A DNA stretch of 64,000 bases from Balaenoptera acutorostrata (taxonomy: Eukaryota; Chordata; Mammalia; Artiodactyla; Balaenopteridae), in contig NC_080067.1 in NCBI RefSeq assembly GCF_949987535.1, positions 8,804,001-8,868,000 on the forward strand, in the 5' to 3' direction. Shown here piece by piece: positions 22,501-34,061 of this stretch. The translations under genes were made by a program, and so were the position numbers. Each line of letters begins with the position of its first letter. The stretch's first letter is position 1. The notes under the pieces are model-generated. The model saw only the letters and a list, made by a program, of their open reading frames with translations. It searched no databases and had not been told where the DNA came from.

Positions 22501-25500
22501 GGAAAAAATTGTAGCATGATTGAATATTGATGTTATGTGTGGCAAGCTCCTGGAACCAGGCTGTCGCTTGGTAGCTGGTATTATCTGTATTTCCTATGAG
22601 CCCTTTCTTACACTAGGTAATCTTGGCTGTCAATATTTATGTATTGATACTTCCCAATTTCTAAGTACCTGTGAATATGAGTGACAAGTTTAGCCTCTGC
22701 CCAAAAGACTACAAAGAAAAGTCTTTCTCCGTTTGGGGGATCTCCTTTTTACTACATTCCAGGCAGCCAAACTATTTCAAGGAAAAACACCAAGGAGAGT
22801 TACCATGTTTGCCTCTAACCACTTTGGGTACATTGCACCTGCACCAAGAGACACATACTCTCCCAGAAATGCCACATTCCCTTCTTGATACAACGCCAAC
22901 ACCTTTTCACAGAGAAACACTCATGGTGATGCTTGTATGCTTAGCTTAAGACTTCTCACACACCTCAAATCTATGAAATTCTCATTACAGTTGAAATACT
23001 ATGGAAAGGAGAAGAGAAAGACTGGAAGAAATGCTGTGATGAGAGGAATAGGAATGTGACTAAGTAAGTGAGAAGAAGAGTCCTAAATGTGTGACAGTAG
23101 GTGATTTACCTGAGTGGGAAGGAATCCGTTAACTCCATTGCAACTACTGAAACTTACATAGGATTCAGTGATACAAAAAGCATCTGTTGGTTTTGTCTAC
23201 CCAGTGTCCAATCTCCATTTTCTGATAGTAGCCCCTTGGTTTTCCCTTGGAAACTGTCACTCCATTGTCACCTACAGACTTGGTGGAATATAGATCTAGT
23301 TGTTTTGTCCTGCTCTTGGCAAGCTGTAAGCAAAAACCCAAGGATGACTAATCAACTCTTCCTCTTGAAGGAAGCAACACCAGGAGGGGAAAGGGCTGTT
23401 TGCCATGGGAATTCCCTTAAGAGACCATCTAATGGGTCCTGCCTCCCAGATTCAGACCCATCTTCTCAGTATGCTCTACTATGACTGTACCAGTGCTTCA
23501 CACATTCAGCCATTCCATTTCATCTGTATCCACATTGTACCTGTTGCTAAGTACTTTGAGTACAACTTCCAGGTTGCCCTGGTCCCTGTCCATTCCAAGG
23601 CTCTGATTTTTCAGCTCTTTCTTTATATCTAGGAGTTATCACATGGCTTGAAAATTGATTCCTTTTATTCCTTTGGATTAAATTAAGCACAGCTACTTGC
23701 TATATATATATATATTTGCAACCAAAGAATGCTAGAGAGGGTGGATTAGCCTGGATACCTGATTACTACTGTTGACTTTCAAAATGATTTCTTTTAACAT
23801 ACCTCTTAGTAGTGTGGGATCTGCTCTTGTATACAACTCTAGGTCTCTCCATTACTTTTACTCACTGACTTGATATAATCTCTCGCTCTTGGATAACAAT
23901 TGGAATCACCTGTGAACCAGGGACTGCTCCCCGTGCTTGCCAAGCCCTCAATGACATGTCAGCAGATTAATGTTTTATACTCTGTTCCCTTATTTGCTCT
24001 TGGAACCAGTAATAGTTAGAGAATAAACAGCACTGAAACACCTAATATGAACATAGAAAGATTCTTGAAATCTATTATATATTCTAGACTGCCCTTTTGG
24101 GGTGGGGAGAGGTCCTTTGTCTTTTAAAAATTCTTTTTAGTATATAAAATAGAAATTAGTTATCTACATGCCACTCTTAAGAGCCTTTTGCTCTTGGCTA
24201 TGAAACCTTCATTTGAAAACCTTTTCCTTTGAATTCTCTGCCACAGTTTTATGGGATGCTCAATGTAAACAGATGCCTCATATAAATTTTATTTTTATAG
24301 GTAGCTAATATACTAATATCCTACAGGGGTAATTTAAGCTCCCAGGTGTCCAGGTTTTAACTAGGCTACAAAGAAAATTAAGCCAAGGACAACAGGATGA
24401 AACACCTAAGCTAGAAATCTCATGGCTCTTTCATGAGGCACAAGGATTTCAACAAACTTCAAAATAATGGCACACAAAGAACAATCTGGCTAGGAAAGAG
24501 ACTCCATTAACTGAGGTGAATCAAATTTATAGATTACGTTGGGACAATTTAGAAGTAGGAAATCCTTGCATCTATTATTTATAAACAGAGTTCCACATTG
24601 AAACTTGGAGCAGTAAAATGTCCCATAATGAGATGGCATCAAAACACCAACTCTTCCTATGAGGGTTACTATATTCTGAGACTATAGAAGAGGATTCATG
24701 ATGTTAGAAAGTATATAATACAAAAATAGATCAACAATACTTATTATATGCACACACTAATTATATTTCTGCACGTTCCTATTGAGGTGAAATTTAAGCC
24801 TTTGAAGAAGAAGCCACCAGCCAAGCTTTATACCCAGAAATTAGCTGGAGGAAGATCTTTGGCTCTTCTCTAAATATAAAAGTGGTCTTTGTTCAACCAT
24901 ATTCAAACATAAGGCTGGGAGTCCCCCCTTGCCCTGGTGCAGCAGATACTTTTTCAGCTGCCTTCCCAACATACATAGGATACTGATCTCAGAATTGGGA
25001 AGGAGGTTGGTATAGTGGCTTAAAGGGCAATAAGCTTTCTGGAAGAAAATAGTCCCTTCTCTCTGGAAATTGGGTATTGTAAGAACCTCTGCAAATGATT
25101 AGCTTAGCAACTGAGGTCTGTGAAAATGAAGGTGATAAAAATGAGATGTTAGACTAAGTGCTGAAATAATATCTGGAATTAGGTGGCTCATGTGAAAATG
25201 CAGCATCTTTCTGCAGCTGGAGAATCCTTAGGCATAAAAGTGATGCTTTGGGGCAATGACCCAGCAGGTGAGTGTAAACTAAAAGAGCTGTAACCCCAAT
25301 ATGCAAGCATGGGATAGCACTGCACTGAAGTGGGAAGCAAGTGAAGGAGTTTTCAACTAGCAGACTGTGTGGCTGCAACAGAAGAAACACATCTGTTAAA
25401 AGAGAGACCAGGTAGAGGTCCAGAAGTCCTCCCCAGTGCTCTTCAAGGTGTGGTTTGGAAGCAAGATGAACTGTTTTGAGAGTGTAAGTCGCAGGAAGCT

Positions 25501-25558
25501 CTGACAATTTGGTGGCGCAGTTGTCCTGAAGAGCAATTGCTGGATTTTCTCCTAACCT
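22501..25558. other. No gene seen
   Basis: Unique mixed sequence. Open frames of 92 codons (22671-22949, +), 127 codons (23101-23484, +) and 156 codons (25154-25624, -) show no domain I recognise, and the last runs into a repeat. A short (TA)n lies at 23700-23716. Confidence 0.5.
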
Positions 25559-26100
25559 GGTGTGATAGTGAATGTTATGTATCGACTGCTTTAGGCTATA
25601 GTGCCCAGCTGTTTGGTCAAACACCAGTCTAAGATGTTGCTAGGAAGGTATTTTGTAGATGCAATTAACATTTACAATCAGTTGACTTTAAGTAAACGAG
25701 ATTACTCTCGAGAATCTGGGTGGGCCCATATCCCGTCTAATTAGTTGAAGGCCTTAAGAGCAAAAACTGATGTTTCTTGGAGAATAAAGAATTCTGGTGC
25801 AAAACTCTAATATAGAAATCCTGCCTGAGTTTCCAACATGCTGGTCTGCCCTACATATGGATTTCTGACCTGCCAACCCACAATCATGGGAGCCATTTCC
25901 TTAAAATCAATCTCTCTCTCTCTGTTTCTCTCTGTCTTTCTCTTTCATGTTTTTTTTTTCAAATGATAGCCCTCTGTCTTATCTTTTTGCATTCTAGAGT
26001 TCTCAGTTTCTGTACTATATATATATATATACACACACATACATATATATAAAGAAATATTGTATGTAATTAGTTCTGTTTCTTTGGCAAATCCTGATAT
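25559..26100 (+). mobile_element. Solitary LTR-like repeat, same family as 14862-15262
   Basis: Starts TGTGATAGTGAATGTTATG, continues through AATTAGTTGAAGGCCTTAAG, CTGGTCTGCCCTACATATGG and AAAATCAATCTCTCTCTCTC, and ends with GTTCTGTTTCTTTGGCAAAT. It is the forward-strand counterpart of the repeat at 14862-15262. About 65 bases (roughly 25947-26014) between the CT block and the TA block are not seen in the sister copy. A (TA)n/(CA)n microsatellite occupies about 26016-26052. Confidence 0.6.
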
Positions 26101-26660
26101 ACCTGGGCAGGTGAGCTCTTGAATGATTTTTTGGAAAAATGCAAAATATATGACTATGTGTGTACCCCCAGCTGCTGAGACAGTCCATTTTGATTACAGA
26201 TATACACAGCAGATAAATATAGACTTATATTGTTCTATCCCTAGATCACTTAAACTTTAAGAACTCACAAGGAGTTAAAATAATTTACAAAGAGTAGTAT
26301 ATTTTTTTACTATAAGCATCACTCCTCTTTCATAACATTCCTCATCTCTCTCTTTTTACGTACATTTTCTGTAAATTATCTTTGTAGCACTATTTTCTAC
26401 TCAAAACGAAACTACAAGAATGGGGAATCCCAATCAGGCTCTTCTTGTACCATATATTCAAATAGCCCCAGGGTTTTGGCAGAATTCCTAAATTCCCTTC
26501 ACGTTTCAGAGACAGGTAGACAGGTATCCAACAAAGTCTGGGGTTGAGTGAGTCTAGTGCACAACTGAAAACTCCAAGGCGGCCCAAAGAGAAAAGAAAG
26601 AGGGCTCTTCACCTGAAGAGAGGGAAGAGCAGAAGTTCAAAACAAAGCGACCAGAGACCT
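26101..26660. other. No gene seen
   Basis: Unique sequence, nothing recognised. Confidence 0.5.
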
Positions 26661-26664
26661 TAAA

Positions 26665-26900
26665 TCAAATTCACTCATTCATTCAAAACTTATGAAACAC
26701 TTACTACACACAAGAGCCTCTACTTGGTGTCACTAGGGGGAGGAGGAGAGATGGCACACAGCCTACGCCCTCAAGGGCATGAAGTAAAGTAAAAACTGTA
26801 AAGCAAACTATAAAGTATTCTGATCTCACTTTATACATAAGAAAACTGAATATGAGAAAGACAAGGAATGCAACACTTCTAGAATGTACCTGTAAAGTAA
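26665..26900 (+). repeat. L2 LINE 3' end
   Basis: TTCACTCATTCATTCAAAAC, then ACACTTACTACACACAAG, then GCACACAGCCTACGCCCTCA, then CTGTAAAGCAAACTATAAAG. This is the usual L2 tail order. Diverged. Confidence 0.6.
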
Positions 26901-26904
26901 GACA

Positions 26905-27305
26905 AGTATAAAAATAACTGTACACAAGATAGAAGCTATGAGGTCTCCTTCATCCCTGTGGAAGGGGGCAATGATGAAAGAGCCCACAGAGGAGCAGCAA
27001 TCAAGTGCTCCGGAATCCCAAGATGCAGTGATGCCTGCAAACAGAAGATGGGCATCCCCACACCAGAGCTCCATGAAGATCTTTAGAGGTCCTCAGGCCC
27101 AAGGAGATCACGGCAGTGGCACCCAACTCCCTCCATCAGTACCACGTATAATCAAAACAAAATCGTACTTAATTTTTTTTAATTAAAGAAATCCAGCTAA
27201 GTTCTGATTGTTTCCTCCAAAAAATCATTTCATTGCTTTTCTTAAATTAACACATCCTTTCAAAAACAATTTTGGGGTTGTGCTTCTGTTTTACTGGTTC
27301 TTTAA
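26905..27305. other. No gene seen
   Basis: Unique sequence. An 82-codon frame (26938-27186) lacks any recognisable domain. Confidence 0.45.
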
Positions 27306-27309
27306 ATGC

Positions 27310-27495
27310 ACTCTTAGTTTACATGTACCAGGATACATAAAGTTTGATTGGCACACAGCCACTTTTACATCATCTATAGCTGCTTTCTCACCCCAATGGC
27401 AGAGTTGAGGAGTTGCCCCAGAGACCGATGGCCCACAAACCCTAAAATATTCACCATCTGGACATTTATAGAAAAAGTTTGCCAACTCTTTCTCA
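27310..27495 (+). mobile_element. hAT-type DNA transposon fragment
   Basis: The phrases AAAGTTTGATTGGCACACAG, CACTTTTACATCATCTATAG, GCAGAGTTGAGGAGTTGCCC, GATGGCCCACAAACCCTAAA and AGAAAAAGTTTGCCAACTC match the well-known mammalian repeat ending '...AAAGTTTGCCGACCC'. Non-autonomous; family name not asserted. Confidence 0.65.
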
Positions 27496-28828
27496 ATAGA
27501 GTAATTCAGCACAGGTAGAAATGCAAAAAAGGTGTGCAAGTGGTGAGTGCTTACCAGAGAAATAGGCTGACAATGTCCTAGGAAACCTCACAGAATGGCC
27601 GTTAGTCAGTTGGGTAGTTAGTTAAGTTAGTTAGTTTACCTTTATGGACACAACTTCAAATTCAGTCCACCTCCTGGGAGCAGATCACTCAAGGCTGGAC
27701 TAGGTGATGAAATTGATGTGTATGCAAAGTATGTCCCATTTACCAGACCACTGATCACATGATTATCTTGTCCCCACTTCCACCCTATAGAGGCAATCAT
27801 GGTCAGGCTCACAGTCGAAAGATTGCTTGATGACCATAGAATCAGAGGAAGGGTTGAAGTGAGCTGTAATGGCAGCAGGTGGAGAGAGCCTTATACAGGG
27901 ATAGCCCTGTTGATGGAGCCAGAATTCCAGAGCTCCTGGGCTCCTCCACGGTGCATGCACATATGAGCACTGCTAGTGTTTACCTCTGTAATTGTCCTTT
28001 TACTGTGTTGCCAGCTTCTCTCCTTATGACACATCCTTTCTTTGGAAATCTGAATTTATTCAATGAGGCTGCAGTCAAGTTTTGAAGCCCAGTGTCTGGT
28101 CTATCCCATTTCTTTAGGTCAAGATTTGTTCTCATCAATTACTTTTCTTTCTTAACGTTCAAGGGCATCTCTCTGTAGTCTTCAAGTTCATCTCAGAGGA
28201 GTTGATGGCATTTTTTGGCTTTTCATTCACACAAGTTGATAGTGGATTCAGCTCTCCTCATTGTCATGCACCTCACCATGTGAGTAATTACTTCCTCAGG
28301 AACTCATCTGGTGCTACAAGCATGTGCTCACCTATTCAGGAATGTAGACACTGAGCTCATTTAGAGGCCCTAAAACCTTATCGAATCCTGATTTATACAG
28401 GTAACCACGTCAATAAACACATCAAAATCCTGCTGGGTAGTGACAGTCGGTAAATAAAACTGAATGTGTCTTTCCTGTCTGATTCTGACTTGGAATATAC
28501 AACCCTCTTTCTTATACCTTTTACATTGTAGCACTTCTGCAATGGTGGCAAAGCCCTCAGCCCTGTTGACCACATTTATTCCACTTTGTAAGGCATATTA
28601 CACCAGAATTATTGGGAGTTTTCAGCCATATCCTTGTCCATGTGGTCAATAACTTAGCATAACACAGACTCTATCACTTATCAATTTCCTACTTCTTTTT
28701 ATTATGTTGGCATGAGGCATTTTAGGCTAATGCTTGCTCTTTGAAGAAATGTTTGCAAGGCAAAAAAGTTAGTCCTTTTAAACCCCTTGAAAGATGGAAG
28801 AAAGAGAAATAACATTTTCAAATCTAAT
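27496..28828. other. No gene seen
   Basis: Unique mixed sequence. Minus-strand frames of 60-67 codons around 28370-28575 overlap each other and do not resemble a known protein. Confidence 0.45.
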
Positions 28829-28829
28829 C

Positions 28830-29030
28830 ATTGGGTTACATGCTTTCCACATAAGATATTTATTTTAAACCTCAAAGCACATACCTATTTCATAGATGAA
28901 AGTTGAGGATCAGATAAGTTAAGTAACTTGTTCAAGTTCTCACAGTCAGTAAGTGCTGAATCCAGGAACACAAACTCAAATCCTCCTTCTTCCAAGGTCT
29001 GGTCTCATTCTATCACACTGTGTTACCCTT
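28830..29030 (-). repeat. MIR SINE
   Basis: ACCTATTTCATAGATGAAAG, then TTAAGTAACTTGTTCAAG, then CACAGTCAGTAAGTGCTGAA, then CAAACTCAAATCCTCC: the reverse complement of MIR in the expected order. Confidence 0.8.
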
Positions 29031-29039
29031 TTTCAACAT

Positions 29040-29790
29040 GTTAGCTAGTAGGATTGTCTGCTGTTGAAGCCATGGATGCATTATCATGAAAAGCATCTGG
29101 TTTAGAACCTGTTTTTGGTTTTAGATTTCATAAATGCACCATCACATGCACAGCTGTGTCAAATACCTCCTGGAATAAGGCAAAGATCAACAACATAAAT
29201 AAATGGACATTTCCATTATTTTCCCACAACCCTAACTCTCTAATACGTACCAAGGACCACCAACTACAGTCCGTATTCATTCAAATAATACAGCAAATAT
29301 TTGTCGAGTACCTACTATGGGCCAACCATTTGTGCTGAGCTTCAGAAGAGATTCTTGCCATAGATTGACGCAATGGCTAAACACTCTAACTACATAATGG
29401 CCAAGGAACCCAATATAGGGAAGAACAACATAGGAGTCTTGAAGATTTTGAAAAAGAAATATTTTTTTAAATCACTGTTGTTTTTAATGTGTAGAAATAG
29501 CAGAAAGACACCAGAGTGTGATTAAAACTCTTTTAACCAGCTAATTTGCCTTTTATTCAGAGCAGCTGACACAAACCTGCCCCACCAAGAAATCCCGTTT
29601 GGGAGTGAATGCTCACGCTTACCAAATCATAGACACTCAACTATTTCCAGTCAAAAGATTCAAGCAGACCCTGGCAGTGACATCAGCACTTGTTGACATC
29701 TCTGCTGCCCTTCTTGGAAGCTTTCTTTCTGTCTACAGACACGCGTCATGGGTATGGCAGCTAGTACCAACTACAGCATACCAGAATATA
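29040..29790. other. No gene seen
   Basis: Mostly unique. At about 29265-29340 ATTCATTCAAATAATACAGC and AGTACCTACTATGGGCCAAC resemble a short L2 tail. The 92-codon frame at 29599-29877 is not recognisable. Confidence 0.45.
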
Positions 29791-29794
29791 AAAC

Positions 29795-29930
29795 AATTCA
29801 GATACCAAGTGGCAGTGTTGACTAGGAAGAGATTGGGAAGTTATTTGCTCTCTGAACCTCAGTATCTTCTTCTATAAAATGAGAATGGTACCCCTGTCTC
29901 AGAAGAGCATTAGAACATAAATGAAATAAG
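29795..29930 (+). repeat. MIR SINE fragment
   Basis: TGCTCTCTGAACCTCAGTAT, CTATAAAATGAGAATGGTAC and AACATAAATGAAATAAG are in MIR order on +. Confidence 0.65.
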
Positions 29931-29944
29931 TTTGGTATGATGTT

Positions 29945-30765
29945 CATTCACTTAATAAAAAAATGATCAGACACTATAAACCAAGTACTGTGCCAGGCAC
30001 TGGGGATACAAGAGTAAGCAAAACAGGCACTGCCTATGCTCTAATAGGTCTTTCTGTGCAGTGGGGCAAACAGACATTAAATGAATAGTCACAGAATGAG
30101 CTAAGCCATTGACATTTGTCAAACGTCATAAAAGATGCTATAAAGTGCAGAGTGCTTATAGGAAATATATAACAAAAGCTCCCTGTGGTAGGTTGAATAA
30201 TACTGCCTCCCCCCCAAAAAAAGGTGTCCATGTCTTAATCCTCTGAACCTGTGAATATGTTCATGGCCAAAGGGACTTTGCAGATGTGATTAAGTTAAGG
30301 ATCTAGAGATGAAGAAATTATTGTGGCTTATTTAGGTGGGCTCAAGTGTAATCACAAAGGTCTTTAAAAGTGGAAGAGGAAGGCAGAGGGCTATTTGACT
30401 ACAGAAGAGGAGGTTGGAGTGATATGATGAGAGGGGGATTCCATCTGCCATCACTGGCCCTGAGGATGGGGGAGAAGACCACAAGATAAGAAATGCAGGT
30501 GGCTTCTAGAAGCTGAAAGAGGCAAGTAAATGTGCCCCTAGAACCTGCAGAAATGGAAAATTGCTAAAATCTTGGCTTTAACCCAGTGAGCTCTGCATCA
30601 GACTCTGGACTTACAGGGCAGTAAGATGATAAGTTTCTATTATTTTTAGACACTAGATTTGTGGTAATTTTTTGCAGCAGCCATACAGAACTAATAAAGT
30701 CCTAAACTTCATGGCGGGGAGAAGGGTCAGAGAAAGCCTCTTTGAGGAATTTAAGTGAGACTTGA
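29945..30765 (+). repeat. L2 LINE split by a MaLR LTR
   Basis: 29945-30184 reads as L2 (AGTACTGTGCCAGGCACTGG, AGTAAGCAAAACAGGCACTG, AAGATGCTATAAAGTGC). It resumes at about 30698-30765 (AGAAAGCCTCTTTGAGGAAT, AGTGAGACTTGACAGGTGAG). The interval 30185-30697 is an LTR, so the LTR inserted into a pre-existing L2. Confidence 0.7.
30185..30697 (+). mobile_element. MLT1-type solo LTR (ERVL-MaLR)
   Basis: Starts TGTGGTAGGTTGAATAAT and shows GACTTTGCAGATGTGATTAA, GGGCTCAAGTGTAATCACAA, CAGCAGCCATACAGAACTAA and a terminal ACTAATAAA. This is the full solo-LTR order of MLT1-class MaLR elements. No internal region. An ancient copy by divergence. Confidence 0.85.
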
Positions 30766-30969
30766 CAGGTGAGTTGGAGTGCCTGGACCACTCCCTCCTG
30801 CCCCTCCCTCCTCATGTCATATCCCTCAGCCTGGCACTGATGCCTAGGGCTTCCTCTGGTGGCTGCTGTGTTTTCCTGGGACAGCTGGTCTAGGAGGTCA
30901 CATTCCTGGCAGGCTCCATGAGGCCAGGGGGCTCTGACTAGGACCTCTTCCCACCCTGCATCCCCAGTT

Positions 30970-31055
30970 CATCGTTTCATTCTTTCAATAAGAATTTATT
31001 GAGCACCGATGATGTGGCAGGTTCCATTCTAGGTGCTGGGTGTACAGCAGCAAAC
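30970..31055 (+). repeat. L2 LINE tail
   Basis: TTTCATTCTTTCAATAAGAA, TTTATTGAGCACCGATGATG and AGGTGCTGGGTGTACAGCAG. It is cut on the right by the L1 that begins at about 31069. Confidence 0.75.
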
Positions 31056-31068
31056 AAAAGACAGAGTC

Positions 31069-31679
31069 ACACCCCAGTATTCACAGCACCACTATTCACA
31101 ATAGCCAAGACATGGAAGCAACCAAAGTGTCCATTGACAGATGAATGGATAAAGAAGATGTGATATATATATACACAATGGAATACTATTCCGCCATTAA
31201 AAAAAAAGAAATAATGCCATTTGCAGCAACATGGATGGACCTAGAGATTATCATACCAAGTGAAGCAAGTCAGACAGAGAAAGACAAATATCATATGATA
31301 TTGCTTATATATGGAATTCAAAATAATGATACAAATGAGCTTATTTACAAAACAGAAATAGACTCACAGACATAGAGAACAAACCTATGGTTACCAAATT
31401 GGAAAGCAGGGGAGAGATAAATTGAGAATTTGGGATTAACAGATACAGACTACTGTATATAAAATAGATAAACAACAAAGACCTACTATATAGCACAAGG
31501 AACTGTATTCAATATCTTGTAATAACCTATAATGGAAAAGAATCTGAAAAAGTATATACACACACACCTATATATATATACATACATATATGTATATGAC
31601 TGAATCACTTTGCTGGATACTTGAAACATTGTAACTCAACTATACTTCAATTTAAAATTTTTAAAACTTAAGAAATAAA
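31069..31679 (+). mobile_element. 5'-truncated L1 3' end
   Basis: Encodes the last ORF2 residues ([17 protein letters not shown], then ATWMDLEIIIPSEASQTEK) and then the L1 3' UTR to TATACTTCAATTTAAAATTT and an A-rich tail. The flanks AAGACAGAGTC (about 31058) and AGAGAGAGTC (about 31682) look like a slightly diverged target-site duplication. It is one of four same-strand L1 ends between 31 and 35 kb. Confidence 0.85.
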
Positions 31680-31826
31680 AAAGAGAGAGTCGGGGTTCTC
31701 AGTGGTGGATTATAACTGGGGCTCATCTTTATGCAAACTATTAACTCTACTTGACCATAATCTTTTTTTAAAAGAACATCCACACATGAAATAAGTTGAT
31801 GTAACCTTAAAAAGTGCTTTAGTCTT

Positions 31827-31934
31827 ATAACCAACAAGGACCTACTGTAGAGCACAGGGAACTATACTCAATACTTGTAGTAACCTATAAAGGAAGAGAA
31901 TGTAAAAAAAAAAGAATATCTATATTTATATATA

Positions 31935-31995
<61 letters not shown>

Positions 31996-32065
31996 AATCA
32001 CTTTTCTGTGCAATTGAAACTAACACCACATTGTAAATCAACTACATTTCAATAAAATTTTTTTA
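31827..32065 (+). mobile_element. 5'-truncated L1 3' UTR with internal (TA)n
   Basis: Contains CAACAAGGACCTACTGTAGA, ACCTATAAAGGAAGAGAATG, a long (TA)n, then GAAACTAACACCACATTGTA and ACATTTCAATAAAATTTTTT. It is bracketed by AAAGTGCTTTAGTCTT (about 31811) and AAAGTACTTTAGTCTT (about 32067), a clear target-site duplication with one mismatch. Confidence 0.88.
31928..31990. repeat. (TA)n microsatellite
   Basis: Nearly uninterrupted TA dinucleotides with one ATTATA interruption near 31941. It grew out of the TATA-rich part of the L1 3' UTR and is likely polymorphic. Confidence 0.95.
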
Positions 32066-32082
32066 AAAAGTACTTTAGTCTT

Positions 32083-33323
32083 GAAAAATTCCAAGAAACA
32101 AGTAGCTGGGTCCAACTGAGGGCCCCATGAGAAATTTTCAAGCTCTAGTCTGGATGGCCAGAAGAGTCAATTGACCTGGCTGTATCCTGCTCCTGGCCAC
32201 AATGTTTGCGTGATGTTAAGAGAGAGAGTCACAACTCTGGCTCTGGGAATTGCCAATGCTAGATACACAATAAGCCCCTGGATTTAAGGATGGAGGAGGT
32301 CCTCCTCAAATCCTAGTGGTAAGGTGTAAAAATACACTTTATTTTCAGTCTCAAAAGTGAGAAACTCATAGATGGTTGAAGAGGTAACAAGCACAAGTAC
32401 ATAAACACAGTTCATGTACTGCACAAACAGTGCAAATTAACAGGTGTTAATTTCCAACACCTCATGCTTTTGGAGGGAGGGGTTGTTTTGATGTTTATTT
32501 ATTTATTTTACTTTCAAATCATAAATAAATCAATCATGAACATAATACTAACCCAGCATAGGCATGTGTTCTACTAAATGGGCCCTCCAAACGCCCACCC
32601 ACATTTTAAGAAAGCATCCCACCCCACTCCAGAAAGCCGAGGACAACGGAGATCTTGGTGGAGCGTGTCCTCATCAGACCTTTCCAAGCACGTGACAATC
32701 ATGCATAAGAAGGAGAATTCTGAAGTAGCTTCAACTGCCTCTTGGTTTGAAAAGGTGACCTGCCAGTCCCTGGATATTTGGGTGGGAGACATTAATCAAG
32801 CATTCCTTTGTCAGTGTTAGTTAAATATAGTTAAATGATCCTATCTACCGGGGCTGTTTAGACCTGTCAAAAGTAATCTGCCCCTTCTTGAGAATTGCCA
32901 AACAGGTTTGCATCCCAAGTGACTCAGTCATTTATTCCTGTTTAAATACAAAGCTTACTTACCTCTGTAAGTCCTGGTTCATCCTTAAAACTACACGTGT
33001 TTAACATGCCACGCTGTATAAAGTGCTGAGAATTGTTACGGATTCTTCTCATTTCTCTGAAGACTACAGAGAATGTGGCCAAATTTTCCTCCAGAGAGTT
33101 GGGGAAAGTAGAAAGTAAATCGAGGGCAAACCACAGAGACAGCAGATAGGGGTTCTCAAGATTGACTTGGAAGCATAAACTTGAATGACATTTTACCCTT
33201 GATCACCCAGAACCACCAGGAAAGCAGACATTATCCACGCAATGTGCAAACAAAAGGTCAAAAGGCATAATTTTAAAATGTCTGGTTTGTACCCCATGAT
33301 GAAGATTTACAATAGACAAGATA
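32083..33323. other. No gene seen; contains palindromic transcription-factor-like sites
   Basis: Unique sequence. At 32442-32462 AGGTGTT-N7-AACACCT is a perfect inverted repeat of T-box-like half sites. At 32920-32930 TGACTCAGTCA is a perfect AP-1 core in a longer palindrome. An 80-codon frame at 32578-32820 has no recognisable domain. Confidence 0.45.
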
Positions 33324-33337
33324 AAAAAGAAATCCCC

Positions 33338-33591
33338 TGGGTGAGCTGTGGCAAAATTGGAAGATTGAGATTGACATATACTCATTACTATATATAAAAT
33401 AGATAACTAATAAGGACCTAGCGTATAGCACACGGACGTCTACTCAATACTCTGTAATTGCCTATATGGGAAGGGAATCTGGAAAAGAATGGATATATGT
33501 ATTTGTATGGCAGATTCACTTTGCTGTACACCTGAAACTGGCACAATGTTGTAAATCAATTATACCCCAATAAAAATTAAAAAAAAAAAAA
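33338..33591 (+). mobile_element. 5'-truncated L1 3' UTR
   Basis: AATTGGAAGATTGAGATTGA, then TAACTAATAAGGACCTAGCG, then TTCACTTTGCTGTACACCTG, then TATACCCCAATAAAAATTAA and a 15-A tail. Flanked by AAGAAATCCC on both sides (about 33327 and 33593), the target-site duplication. Confidence 0.88.
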
Positions 33592-33839
33592 AAGAAATCC
33601 CTTTTCACAGGGACAAGTATTTTTAAAATTGGAACAAAGAGCTGTTCCCTTACTTGTCACATGGGCACTGTTTGCTTTTTTTTCAAACCACCAAATTGGT
33701 TTGACTATGTTTCCTCCTCTTTGGTGCCAGGATCTTTGCACAATGGGACTGCAGTGAGAGGCATCATCCCAGTTCCAGCAACAGGAATTAACAACTTTCT
33801 ACCAGAATTGCCTTCCAGATGTAAAAGCGTTAGAAAAGT

Positions 33840-34060
33840 TCACTCTTTTACTCCACAATTTCTCTTGTAGGAATCTCTCCTAATCGACTGGCAATACAAA
33901 GAAAGATTTAGGTGCAAAGATATTCATCCTGGTTTTGTTTATAATTGAAAGAAAAAATGAAATATAAAATAAAAGAACATGCCCACCTATTCAACAAAAA
34001 GTGGTTGGTTAAATTAATTACACTGCAGCCACAGAAAAAGAATATACCGTAGCCATCAAC
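33840..34060 (+). repeat. Older L1 fragment
   Basis: TTTAGGTGCAAAGATATTCA, TTTATAATTGAAAGAAAAAA and GTGGTTGGTTAAATTAATTA follow the 3' part of old L1M ORF2. Highly diverged, interrupted on the right by a younger L1. Confidence 0.5.
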
Positions 34061-34061
34061 A

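Noticed and set aside
23101..23484. 127-codon open frame on +
   Set aside because: No recognisable domain, no splice or promoter context, and ordinary length for a chance frame in 64 kb read in six frames.
28370..28575. Minus-strand frames that might be a processed pseudogene
   Set aside because: No poly(A), no target-site duplication and no protein I can identify.
31928..31990. Array-like TA repeats
   Set aside because: Simple dinucleotide repeat inside an L1 3' UTR; no spacers, not a CRISPR array.
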